From contig OZ020523.1 of the NCBI GenBank assembly GCA_963971425.1, forward strand, positions 14,566,867 to 14,630,866: DNA of 64,000 bases, given 5' to 3'. The translations under genes and the position numbers were made by a program. The notes beneath the pieces were generated by a model. It ran no database searches, was not told the origin of the DNA, and saw only the letters and a program-made list of their open reading frames with translations. Source of the stretch: Bryoerythrophyllum caledonicum (taxonomy: Eukaryota > Streptophyta > Bryopsida > Pottiales > Pottiaceae). Below, piece by piece: positions 9,670 to 20,432 of the stretch (its first letter is position 1; every line of letters starts with the position of its first letter).

Positions 9670-10619
9670 TTAACTCCTAAATTATCAAGCCATTTTCAAA
9701 CCCAAAACACTTCAAAACTGCTCGTCCTAGTGCAACGAGTAAGGAAAAAAACCAAAGGTTTTATCTCTAGTTTTAACTTGTAGGATCTCAATTGAGCCTT
9801 ATTTTGTAACATATTCACAAAATTTCATAAACGTTGACCGCACGGATTGAAAGATTACAATGTTTTAGAATACAAAAGGGCTCATTTTCTTCCTTGCGTT
9901 TAGTGGATCAACAGACTTTGACTTCACTTGGTGTCTAATTTTTGCACTACACAAGGTGTGAATTCATTACCACCATGTTAAGCATGATATTAGCTCCTTG
10001 TACACCAATTTTTAGAGGTAACTAAGGGTGTAGCATATTCAAAAAAATTGTGCAAGGAGTGGAGGTTCATAAATTGTCAATTCACGTATTATTTTTTGTG
10101 GACTTAATATGTTTTAGAATGAGAATCCGAATGGTCAATGAAAAGATTTACACCCCATAATGCCGTGGAGACAATGAATAGTAAAAAGTACGAAGGTCTC
10201 AAAATTTTATGTGGTAAGGAAGAAGATTTTTTGGTACCTTGCCCGACAACTTGCAACAATGTGTGAAGATGTTTGACTTGGATTGATATGCTATTTTTCA
10301 CTAGAGACAAGAGATTTTTCTGAAAATCTAAAAGGAAATAATATTATTTGCTCTGATTGAAAATCTCACAGTCAATAGAGTGTCCTAGCAAAAGTTTTTG
10401 GAGTTGACGGACATGCACGCTCTCCTCATTTAAGCTTCAAAACCCTATAACTTTTTCATTAAATGTCGGATTGAGGAAAAATTTAGACTCAAACAAAGCT
10501 TTTAGTATTGTCCATCTACAGTAAAAATTCCAAAAAATAATGTTATAAATTGACAGAGGACGAACTTGCCCAAACCTTCAAGAGTCCCCCAAGGGGACTC
10601 TTGATAATTTAGAGGTTAA
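9670..10619. mobile_element. TTAA-flanked non-autonomous element, about 950 bp (family A)
   Basis: The ends are TTAACTCCTAAATTATCAAG and, inverted, CTTGATAATTTAGAGGTTAA. The interior shares recognisable blocks with the elements at 10919, 37618, 56801 and 63413, for example TTTGACTTCACTTGGTGTC, TTGCACTACACAAGGT, TGTGCAAGGAGTGGAGGTTC and GTACCTTGCCCGACAA. There is no coding capacity. Confidence 0.8.
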
Positions 10620-10918
10620 TAACTTAATGGCCTCAAATCCAAAAGGTAAAGATGACCTGAAGATTATCCATAGTAAAAAATTGAATCTAGGGAACAAGTC
10701 AACTATGCCCTTGAATTGCAACAAAGGAGAAGGATACTTTGGCTAAAGGATGTTATGTTTCCAATGCAAATATGTGAATATTGCAATGCAAACATTGTGG
10801 AATTTAATGCACAAACACATGCCACAAGTCTTATCAATCTCATTTTTGGCTTATTTCCAGAAAGAAGAGGTTGTTTATTAAAAGCCTTGAGCTCACTGAC
10901 ACATAATACTTTAACCCT

Positions 10919-11842
10919 TTAACCCCTAAAGGCCCATGACAATTTCACACCAAAAACACTTCAAAATTGTAGATTCTAGTGCAATGAGTAAGGAAGGAAA
11001 TAAAACCTTATATTTATCCTTTTGATTGTAGGATCTCCATTAAGACTTACTAAGTAACATACTCACAAAAAGTCATACACTTTGATTCCCCGGATTGAAA
11101 GATTATAGTGTTTGAAGTCAAACAAATGGTTCATTTTCTTCCTAATGTTGAGCAGATCAGCAAACTTTGACTTCACTTGGTATCAAAGTTTTGCACTACA
11201 CAAGGTCTAAATTTTTCACCAATGTGTTAAGCATGATGTTAGTTCCGTATACACCAAATTTTAGAGGTAGAGAAAGGGTGTAGCATATTCAAAACAAGTG
11301 TGCAAGGAGTGGAGGTTCAAAAATTGTTAAATCACCCTTTATTTTTTTAAGAATTTAATATGTTTTAGAATGATAATCTAAACAGTCAATAAGAAGATTT
11401 TCACCACGCATTGTTGTAGAGAAAATAAAAAGTGAAAAATATGAAGATCTCTAAGTTTTATGTAGAAAAGATGAAGTTTTTTTCCATGCTTGCCCGAAAT
11501 GTGTAAAAATGTTTGACTTGAGTTAAAATGTTTTTTACACTAAAGACAAGAATTTTTTTTACATCCTCCAAAAAGGTAATATTTTCTACATGTATGAAAA
11601 ATCTCAATGTCAATAGAGATTTCTAGCAAAATTTTGGAGTTGCCCGGAGTCCCTATTTTGAACTTTAAGTGGTACTAACTTTCAAACCATGAATCCATAA
11701 AAATAATATTAAAAATATCCCCATGGAGCTCTTATAAGGGAAAATCTAGTATAAAAGTTTAAAAATAAATTAAATTAAATTCTAGAAACCTGCCCGAAAT
11801 CAAAATTGCCCCTCGAAGGACACTTGGGCCTTTAGGGATTAA
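10919..11842. mobile_element. TTAA-flanked non-autonomous element, about 924 bp (family A)
   Basis: The left end is TTAACCCCTAAAGGCCCA and the right end TGGGCCTTTAGGGATTAA. These are near-perfect inverted repeats with TTAA at both outer edges. The interior is homologous to the neighbouring copy at 9670-10619 in the same orientation but diverged. There is no open frame longer than expected by chance. Confidence 0.85.
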
Positions 11843-13229
11843 GGTCTAGTACGAGGCCGTGGCAGGATTGTTTTTTGTGCTTTTGGTGTTGGAGCTTTCC
11901 TAAGCATCTCTTGGGTCTTCAATCGATGCAGGCATTAACAAACTACAATAATTTCCGTGAAATGAGGTCAAATGAAATTTACCTGTTGTGTAGATGATAT
12001 TCATCATAATCTATTACTCTAGTAGATTCTCCCAGTGCCTCCTGGTCTACTTAGGCAATGAAGGATTAAGTTATGTTTAATACAACAATTTAATGGTATG
12101 TGGTCAATTAGTTATGGTACTCAAGAATTGACATTTATTTGTCTCATTTCTTTCTTTCTCAAGTCAAATAAGATATACTATTAACTTAAATTGGTTTTGT
12201 ATTCCCTACTTAAAGAAACAATCTAAAATTTGAATTTAAATTGTAAAATAAGGAATATTTACATTTGAGCAACCAAAAAGGGGCTTCTCGGATGACATTT
12301 TGAGGATGATAATTCATGTGAACGATAATTTTTATCCAATTCTTTTTTGAACAACTCATTGAATGTGTAAGCATTAGATGATGAGGGAACTTGCCTCATT
12401 AAGGTTATCACATTTATTCTTAAGAAGAAAATGACATGAATCTCAATGTGGTGAGCTATAGAAACTACTAGGATTAGCACTAAATCTAAATTCGAGTCAT
12501 TAGAATGATGTTTTTTGAATTTGAGTTCAACTGATAAAATGAAGCTTCTGAGGTCTAGTTTCCATTCCACTTTGAGATTTTGAAAAATCCATAAAATTGA
12601 ATAAGCTTTTCAGTTTGAAATTTAACCATGATTGAAAATCTGGCTCAACACGGATGTTTCATTTACACTACAAGTTTTGGCACAACTGTGGTGAAATTTT
12701 CAGAATTCTTAAACATACTTTGTATTTTATATAATTTTTCTTCACTTTTCCTTCAAATAGTTACAATAACTTCTATTGTTCACCAAAAATTCTATGATTT
12801 TTTGACTGCATAAGACATGTGCTCTCATCTTAAAAAATTTATTAAAAAAATTCTACACACATTTAACAAAAAAATAGAGCATGTAGCATAACGGAAATTG
12901 GAAATTATGCCATGGTCATAGGCTCCGTCCTCTAAAAGACCAAGCGTTTGGCTAGAAGACAATGTTTTTAACTTTGACCGCAGTTATCTTTCAACCCATA
13001 GGGTCAAAAATAATAAAAGGTTTACCACTTCATTCTCATTTAAGTTTAGAAGAAAATCCTACAGTTTCACTTTCAAAAAGCTCATCTCGGAAGTTTTTAG
13101 TCAATGGAGTAGAAATTCCTCTAAAATGCATGAGTCCTTTAGTAGTCAACACAAGGCTAAAAAAAACTCAACCCACCATAAATCATAAACTCTACTACAA
13201 TTAAATAGAATCCCTCTAGTATTAACTCC
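11843..13229. other. AT-rich spacer, no gene recognised
   Basis: Only short frames without family signatures are present. I see no terminal repeats. It may be old transposon-derived sequence. Confidence 0.45.
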
Positions 13230-13425
13230 AAGGCATGGGAAATCTTTTCCCCTCCACTAATCACTGGTCACTCGCTTTCTATTACTGGTTACATAGTGTC
13301 TACCCTCAAAAGTGGGCAATTGTTCCTTTCCACTTTTCCTTATCATGTAGACAAAGAAATAGTGATGGAAATGAACATACACATTATTCACGATGGAAAT
13401 ACTACTACTACTCAATCCAAGGATT
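13230..13425 (+). mobile_element. 5'-truncated LINE 3'-end copy
   Basis: It contains GGTTACATAGTGTCTACCCTC and later GAACATACACATTATTCACG, in the same order and spacing as the 3' UTR of the LINE at 24180-24285. It ends in (TAC)n-like ACTACTACTACT instead of TTC repeats. The terminal hairpin of the main copy is missing. Confidence 0.65.
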
Positions 13426-13654
13426 TTCCTGATGAAGTTTACTGAGGGCCAAACCACACGAGAGGAAAGGCAGTGAGTTGGATGACTCACATTGGTTCAA
13501 ATTAGCAAGTGGTTGCCACATGAGAGGAAGTAGGGGGAGTGGCAAGAATGACATGGAGCAACTTTGTAGCTTTGGAATTTGCATTGGATGTTGCTTTGGA
13601 ATCTACATGGCAATGACTTGGCACAATAATTACATTTGAAAACTACCAGGCACT

Positions 13655-14849
13655 TACACTGAACATTGCATTTAGTGTAGTCACACAAATAGTGTAATTA
13701 CCCTACTACACTATTTGCGAACTTGTTCACAACTACACCGTTCCCTGAATATAGTGTAGACTAGACTATTTGAAATTTCCTACACTAATTTCATTAAATG
13801 CAAATTAAAGTGATCCACTTCAATTTTCCATCCACATCAAATCATGTCCATTAGAAATAGTGTGGCTTGTTTCAAAATAAAAGACACGGGAATTGAAGTG
13901 GATAAGTTTTTACAAGTTGTACCCTAAAACCAAAATTATAATATAATAACATAATAATAACATAATAAAATAATAAAATAATAACATAATAATATAATAA
14001 CATAATAAAATAATATAACATAATAATATAATAACATAATAATATTATTTTATAACATAAGAATATAAACATAATATTATAATATAATATAATAGAATAT
14101 AATACTAACATAATAATATAACATAATAACATAATAATATAATAATAACATAATAATAACATATATGAATAAGATAATAACATATATTATAATATTAATA
14201 TTATATACAGTAATAACATATATAATAATAACATATTAATACTATATTAATAACCAAAATTGATGTGGTCCACATCAATTTCCATCCAAAACTAGAATTG
14301 ATGTGGTCCACCTCAATTTTCATCCACATTACCTATACCTCCACACTATATTCAGTGAATGGTGTAGTGTTAGCGGCCAACATCATTAATGATGCCTCCA
14401 CCAACCGCCTACTAGCCGTCAAGTATTTATTCTCTATGTTGACTTTTCTTGTTTTCTCTATGTTGACTATTCTTGTTGAATTTACATCACCAAAATCTGG
14501 AAATGCCCATAACTTACTCATATTTTCTTCAAATTAAACATATGATATGTTTTTTGAAATCTACAAAAAATTTAGATGTCAAAAAACATCTCATGACTGC
14601 AATTCCGATCTTTTTTGAGTGACTTATGCTCCTTTGAATGGTGCTGATTTTATTCACTGCGGCAAGATTTTTCATACACTAGTTGTGCACAAGTAAAAAA
14701 AAAAAACCACCCATTTTAACTGCAATTCACATATAGTGTAATGTTTCACATTTAGTGTAATGTTGTGTCGTTACACTAATTGTAATTCTTCCTTTTAGTG
14801 TAAGAGTTCGTATTTAGTGTAGATGACACTAAATGCAATGTTTAGTGTA
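13655..14849. mobile_element. TA-flanked element with CACTAAA-type ends, about 1.2 kb (family B)
   Basis: The left end reads TA-CACTGAACATTGCATT and the right end AATGCAATGTTTAGTG-TA, with TA at both outer edges. Outside them lie inverted AGGCAC and GTGCCT. The interior has AT-rich minisatellite sequence (13925-14260) flanked by segments with 'gatgtggtccac' and 'ccacttcaattttcc'. No transposase frame is present. It may be a nest of two related elements. Confidence 0.65.
13925..14260. repeat. AT-rich minisatellite (AATAATAACAT-like)
   Basis: About 330 bp are built almost entirely from ATAATA, ATAACATAAT and ATATAATA units in irregular order. The region is interior to the family B element. Leu/Tyr/Ile-rich frames on the opposite strand are artefacts of this composition. 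Confidence 0.85.
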
Positions 14850-14934
14850 GTGCCTGGAAGTCCACTATATAAGGAGGAAAAGAATATTTTTGGTGCCACT
14901 AGTGCCATGTTGGAGGAAGTTGTGAAACTTCCTC

Positions 14935-15232
14935 CCCCTCCCGCGATTTGACAGGACATCCCCCACTCTCAGACTTACTGGGTGGGGGAGGAGGTGGTGG
15001 GGCCAAAACCTGGCCCCTATTTTGTTTTTGAATGACGCCCTAAATTTAGCCAAAGGAGGACCTGTGGACTAAATTGGGGCCGTAGGCCCTTGTTTTGTTA
15101 AAAAAAAAAGCCAAAAAAAGCCTCTGGACCCCCAAAATGGGAGGGCCAGAAAAATGAACCCATGCAATTAAGACGGGGACCCACCTCGGGTAAGTCCGAG
15201 CGTGGGGATGTCCTGTCCGCGCCCCCCTCCCG
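14935..15232. mobile_element. 280-bp Mutator-like MITE with 9-bp target duplication (family C)
   Basis: CCCCTCCCG occurs at 14935-14943 and 15224-15232. The element between them starts CGATTTGACAGGACATCCC and ends GGATGTCCTGTCCGCGCC. The inverted inner part continues with TCAGACTTAC and GTAAGTCCGAG. The interior (GGCCCCTATTTTGTTTTTG, TAAATTTAG, AGCCTCTGGACC) matches the copies at 55141 and 58924 in opposite orientation. A 9-bp duplication is typical of Mutator-like elements. Confidence 0.9.
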
Positions 15233-15725
15233 TGTGGTAAGGCCCTGATGTACTGGTCAAAAACCAACGACACAGCTGACGTGGACATATGACCCTCCCT
15301 TCCACGGTGGCAACCTGTGGGCCCCACGCTCCAGGAAATGAGTGCCAGGAACCAACCCATGGTCCCACATCCGGATAATACAACCACACCTCCGCCAATC
15401 ACCGCAATCACACCCAAAACCATCACTGCACCCAGAACCGACACATATCTACCTAGTTTGTTGATTTCGAGAAGATTACATCTCGGACAGGGATCCCACG
15501 GTTACTGGACCCCAGTTTCCCCCACCTCACGCTTCCCACCCCAAACCCGTGCTTCCGAAACGACCATTATCCCACGGCCCCCAAATCTTCTCCCTCCCTA
15601 GATTTCTTGAGAATCTAGGCATCTTCTATATTTTCTCCCTTAGCCGCTGACTCTCACAGCACGTCGCGGTCAGGATTCTGGACTTGACTTGCATTTCGCA
15701 GCTCTCTTCACCTGGCATGCTGCGG
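15233..15725. other. GC-rich spacer and likely DXR promoter/5' UTR
   Basis: No coding sequence of its own is recognised. The part after about 15600 is a plausible transcribed leader of the DXR gene, because a donor-like GCTGCGG/GTGAGC lies at 15725/15726. No clear TATA box was seen. Confidence 0.4.
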
Positions 15726-16162
15726 GTGAGCTCGTGTGCTGGACCTTTGCGGCATTTTTTTGTGTTGTTTTTGTGGATAAGCTTTTGAAGTCATTGCGTT
15801 TGTGGTCCAATTCATTCCCAGCTTTTCGGGTTGCCTTTGGTTCCTTTTCGTGTGCTTTGGTGGTGGAGTGTGCTCTTGTGAATGCTGTGACGCTTTGGTG
15901 TGGTTCCTGAATGCTGTGGTTCGGGTTCTTCTTTGCAGTTCCAGGAAGATTGCAGCATTTGGTTGGTTTTTGTGTGAGATGGCATTTTTCTAGTCTAGCA
16001 TGTTACCTCCTGATTGAGTATGTAGCGTCAGTTTCGAATTTTGGGAGACAGTGGAGTATTTTCTGGAATTCTGTGCGGGTCCTGCGAAGTTGCGGTTTTG
16101 GCTGGGTTTCTGAAGGTTTTGCCTGTTACGTGATTTTTTCTAATGGAAGAGTGTTGTTGCAG
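15726..16162 (+). other. candidate 5' UTR intron of DXR
   Basis: It starts GTGAGC and ends TTGTTGTTGCAG, with T-rich sequence throughout. It leaves about 42 nt of leader before the ATG at 16205. It was inferred from splice signals only. Confidence 0.45.
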
Positions 16163-16204
16163 GCTTGAGCTTCTAGGCCACCAAGTATCAGGGAGTCTGT
16201 AGCC

Positions 16205-19200
16205 ATGGCTTTGAAGGCAGCAGCCATGGCAGGGCTCGCCGGGAGCGTGGCCTTGGAACGCGGTGGGCGCGTGTCGGTAAGAATGAGCTTTTCACTTCAA
16301 GCTTCTCATGTTTCTCAGAATTCTTGGATTTTACAAAATGTGTGTCTGGGTGCAGAAAGATGCAGGAATGTCTGCCATGGACATGCCTTCGTTCTCCGGC
16401 TGCAGGCTCCAAGGTCTGAATTCCCATATAATCTCTCTCTTCCTGATCAAATCCTCAGGGTTTATCACCAAACGAGTAGATGGAGATCAATTCATTAAAT
16501 GAGAATTTTGTTTCTTCCGAAACTGTCAATACGTTGAACTTCCTTCTAGGTTTAGAATTTTGATGATATGTTTGGGTTCACCCTGCAGTCAAGGGCAGCA
16601 AGATGTCAGCTCCCCTGACCGTGAAGGCCTCTCAGGGAGTGAGGAGCAGCATGGCAGCCGAGGTGCCTTCAGCTTGGCCCGGAAGAGCAGTGGCGGAAGA
16701 TGTGAAGGTCAGGAGCGGCCCCAAGCCCATCTCCCTCATCGGCTCTACCGGCTCCATTGGTACTCAGGTGAGAGAATACCTCATCTGTTAAAACAGTGCT
16801 ATTATCAACCTGACCTAGGTTTATTTGTTCTTACTATATTACCTACAGTGTAGATAAGTTTTCTTCTTCTGAATTTGTGGCAGACGCTGGATATTGTTCT
16901 GGAGAATCCGGAGAAGTTCAAGGTTGTGGCATTAGCTGCTGGCTCCAATGTCACTCTTTTGGCTGAACAGGTATTTCCACTATCACCAAGCGTCCCAGGT
17001 TCAAGCTCTTGCATGTTTGAGCTCATTCACTCATGATGTTTGCATGCTTGGTTTCAGATTAGAGCGTTCAAACCCAGTCTCGTGTCGGTGAAGGATGCGT
17101 CATCAGTGTCCGCTTTGAAGGAAGCCCTTGCGGGGATGGACAAGCTCCCAGAGATCATGTGCGGCGAGGAAGGCATTGTAGAGGTTTGTATTTGTTTAAT
17201 TTCTATTCTGTTTATGAATTAAATTATTCAGAAAAATGGGAATTAAAGGTTGAAGTTTGTCTTTTTTTATCCAGGTGGCCAGGCATCCGGAAGCTGTGAC
17301 TGTGGTGACAGGAATTGTGGGTTGTGCTGGACTGAAGGTACTCATCTTCATGGAAAATCAACTGCATTTAGTGAATTTGAGGAAATAGAGACTAGGGTTT
17401 GAATTGGGACATTCGTTTTTCTTGCAGCCCACAGTCGCTGCTATTGAAGCTGGGAAGGACATTGCTTTGGCCAACAAAGAGACCTTGATCGCTGGAGGGC
17501 CATATGTGCTGCCTTTGGCCAGGAAGCACGGTATCAAAATCTTGCCTGCTGATTCTGAGCACTCGGCCATCTTCCAGGTTCTCACTCTAGTTGCCTCAAT
17601 GTAGCCATTTTTATCTGCAAATATCAATGGGGAGGCTTACACTTGCTTCAAGTCAAGGTTCTGTATCTAAAAGAGGAATACATGTTTTAGCTCGTCGACA
17701 AAAAAAAGGATTTAGACATCCTCAATTGTGAGTTTCTGGTTTTTAATCTGACCCATGCTTAGGGTAAGGACTGATCGCGAAACACGGTCCAGAGCTAGTT
17801 GCTGAATAACTACATAACTTGTCTTCATTGCGCAGTGCATCCAAGGGCTTCCTGAAGATGGCCTGAGGCGTATTATCCTCACAGCGTCCGGAGGTGCATT
17901 CAGGTACTTATTTTATCCTCTAGAGTCCATTCCTCGTTCTACACGTTCTAAAACGCTGTATGGTAGCTTAAAGAGTGCTTCTGTTGCAGAGATTGGCCTG
18001 TGGAGAATCTGAAGGACGTCAAGGTAGCAGACGCTTTGAAGCATCCCAACTGGAGCATGGGCCGCAAAATCACTGTGGATTCTGCTACTCTCATGAACAA
18101 GGTAAGACTCTGATCTTCTCCCTCTCAATAATGTGGCCTGCATATAATACAACAGTTTTGACTAAAGCAACTGTTTCCTGTCAGGGTTTGGAAGTGATTG
18201 AAGCGCACTATCTCTTCGGCGCTGACTACGACGACATCGAAATCGTCGTGCACCCTCAATCGATCATTCATTCTATGGTGGAGACCCAGGTACACTTACA
18301 CCTCCTCTTCCACGGTCTCTCCCTTCCCCTCATTTCGATTCGTATTGAGTTTGTGACTCCTGATCATACAGGACTCTTCCATCATCGCGCAACTAGGCTG
18401 GCCGGACATGCGCCTCCCCATCCTGTACACCATGTCGTGGCCAGAGCGCATCTACTGCTCCGAGAAGACATGGCCTCGTCTGGACTTCTTCAAGTGAGCT
18501 CACAACCTGGCCATAACAATCTTTCTAGTGCCACAACAGGCATGAGCTGTGACTGATGTGGCCTTGTCGTGTTCAGAATGGGCAACCTGACGTTCATGAA
18601 GCCGGACCATGCCAAGTACCCCTCCATGGACCTCTCTTACAGCGCCGGCCGCGCCGGAGGCACCATGACCGGTGTCTTGAGTGCCGCCAATGAGAAGGCA
18701 GTGGAACTCTTCCTGGACGAAAGGTAGGGTAGCTCTCCCCAAATGGCAAAAGAAAAGCTTGTTTTAGTGAAATTTTGTAGTTTTCAAACCTCATCTTTTC
18801 ACACCATAGTTTGATCGAATACATAGAAAGAAATAAGTACATGAAACATTTCTCCTGGAATGGGTGCCTCAACAGATCCTAACATTCCTTGTTCTTCTGG
18901 CGTTGTTTTAGTTGAGTTTTGTTGTTTTCAAACCTCCTTTTCACATTCATCTCCTTCACACCAGAGCTTGTTTGTGTTTATAGAATGAAATCAGTAAACT
19001 CCAAGCTAGTAGCTTTGAAACTTCAACAGATTCTAACATTCCTTGTTCTTCCGACATCTGCAGGATTGGTTATTTGGACATTGTGAAGGTGATTGAGTTG
19101 ACATGTGCGAAGCACAAAGAAGAGTTGGTGGTGAAGCCTGGTTTGGAGGACATTCTTCACTACGATGGTTGGGCGCGGGATTACGCAGCTCACTTGATAG

Positions 19201-19235
19201 AATCGGGCTCCTTCAGGACGGTAGTTTCTGTCTGA
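16205..19235 (+). CDS. DXR: 1-deoxy-D-xylulose 5-phosphate reductoisomerase (DXR), 13 exons
   Basis: Exons: 16205-16276, 16356-16413, 16589-16767, 16884-16970, 17058-17183, 17275-17337, 17428-17577, 17836-17903, 17990-18101, 18185-18289, 18372-18493, 18577-18723, 19064-19235. All introns are GT-AG and the frame closes to 486 aa, the usual plant length. The enzyme makes 2-C-methyl-D-erythritol 4-phosphate from DXP with NADPH, the committed step of the plastid MEP isoprenoid pathway. Residues 1 to about 57 look like a transit peptide (Ala/Ser-rich, ending LTVKAS). The plant-type AWPGRA follows at 72-77. The NADPH motif GSTGSIGT is at 95-102. Metal ligands Asp237 and Glu239 lie in PADSEHS, and the third, Glu420, in SAANEKA. 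The loop SGGAFRDWP is intact. No lesion is seen, so it should be functional. Confidence 0.97.
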
Positions 19236-19468
19236 GGGAGTGAGTGGTTAGAAGATGTTTGTAGAATACGACTGAGCGCCACTTTGTGGTGTTATGTAGA
19301 TTTTGAAGGCGAGATTTGTTGACAAGATGAGATTATGGAGAGGAGACTCATTGATGTGTTGGGGGAGTTGTGAGCGAATATTACATGTTCTTCCAAAAGT
19401 GTGGTGCCAGTGCCCAAGAATTGGCCCATGTCATACTATAGACTATGCGGCCTTCGAGAGGATGGAAT

Positions 19469-19753
19469 TTAACCCTTAAAAGGTCTGAGAAGCCACATTT
19501 GGGTTGCAACATGGTGTACAAATACAAGGTGTGAGAATTGATGTATACAATAGATACAAAAGTTTCAAAAGTTTGTATATGTGTTTAGCCCCATATAATG
19601 ACACATGGCATTTCAAATTTAGACCATTATTGCACCTATTGCATGATTGAGAAGTTGTAAAATGGTCATTTCAATATCCATGTTCAAATACACTACAATA
19701 TGTATAAAATATGTGAGTGTATACATGGTCCCCCAAAGACCTTTAAGGGTTAA
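19469..19753. mobile_element. 285-bp TTAA-flanked MITE (family A) downstream of DXR
   Basis: The ends are TTAACCCTTAAAAGGTCT and AGACCTTTAAGGGTTAA, each starting or ending with TTAA. The interior is short and unrelated to coding sequence. It lies about 230 bp past the DXR stop, possibly within or just beyond the 3' UTR. Confidence 0.75.
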
Positions 19754-20432
19754 GGTGTGATTGTAGTTGGATTTGTAATCTATAATGTTGTAACCACTAA
19801 AGGCCTGTGATTTGCAAATATTTTGGTTGCTGAAACTTTATTTGGCAGGAGCTAAGCGTACCGGTTTACAACTACTAAGAGAAAGGGAAATTTTGACAAT
19901 TGAAACCAAATGATTTAGCTATTGGCACCTACATGCCAAATTTTTTTATTTTTTTGGGGGATTTCTTATGAGGTCTCTACATAAATCTCTATAGTATAAA
20001 TTTCTTCTTTGTACTACTTAGAGTATAGCTCTTGTGGGATGTTGTTACATTGATTTTTTTGTATTGTTTATTGAAATCCAAGATGCTCATAAACTATAGG
20101 ATGGTAATGGAGAGATACTCAAGCGGAATGAAGTGGTTGGCAGTTAATTCCTGTTTGTGAAATCTTATCTCTATCTGATGGAAAACCGTTGTGGTAAGTT
20201 GCCAAATACGGCAACTCATGCATGTCATTTTTTTGTTAAACTAAAAAATAAGAGATAAAAACATATTATATGTTTTATATATTTTTTAGTTCCAAATAAA
20301 TACAATTTTATTTATTAAACACAATAACAGTGTAGTTATTATGATATATAAGACAATTATGTTACAAAAGGACCATAACCTTTAGTGACCAGGCAACCAC
20401 TTTTTTGGTCTTTAGATGAAAAGTCTCAACTT
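19754..20432. other. AT-rich spacer before the LINE
   Basis: No gene is recognised. It may include decayed 5' LINE sequence, because RT-like residues begin to be readable near 20450. Confidence 0.4.

Noticed and set aside
9670..11842. LTR retrotransposon from two similar 0.9-kb direct copies (9670-10619 and 10919-11842)
   Set aside because: Each copy has its own TTAA-edged inverted repeats, there is no TG...CA end, primer-binding site or gag-pol between them, and further copies are dispersed in both orientations.
13872..14183. Leu/Tyr/Ile-rich 103-codon frame
   Set aside because: It is produced by the AT-rich minisatellite.
15046..15601. Two overlapping frames of 94-132 codons
   Set aside because: They run through a family C MITE and GC-rich leader, show no domain signature and lack a sensible start.
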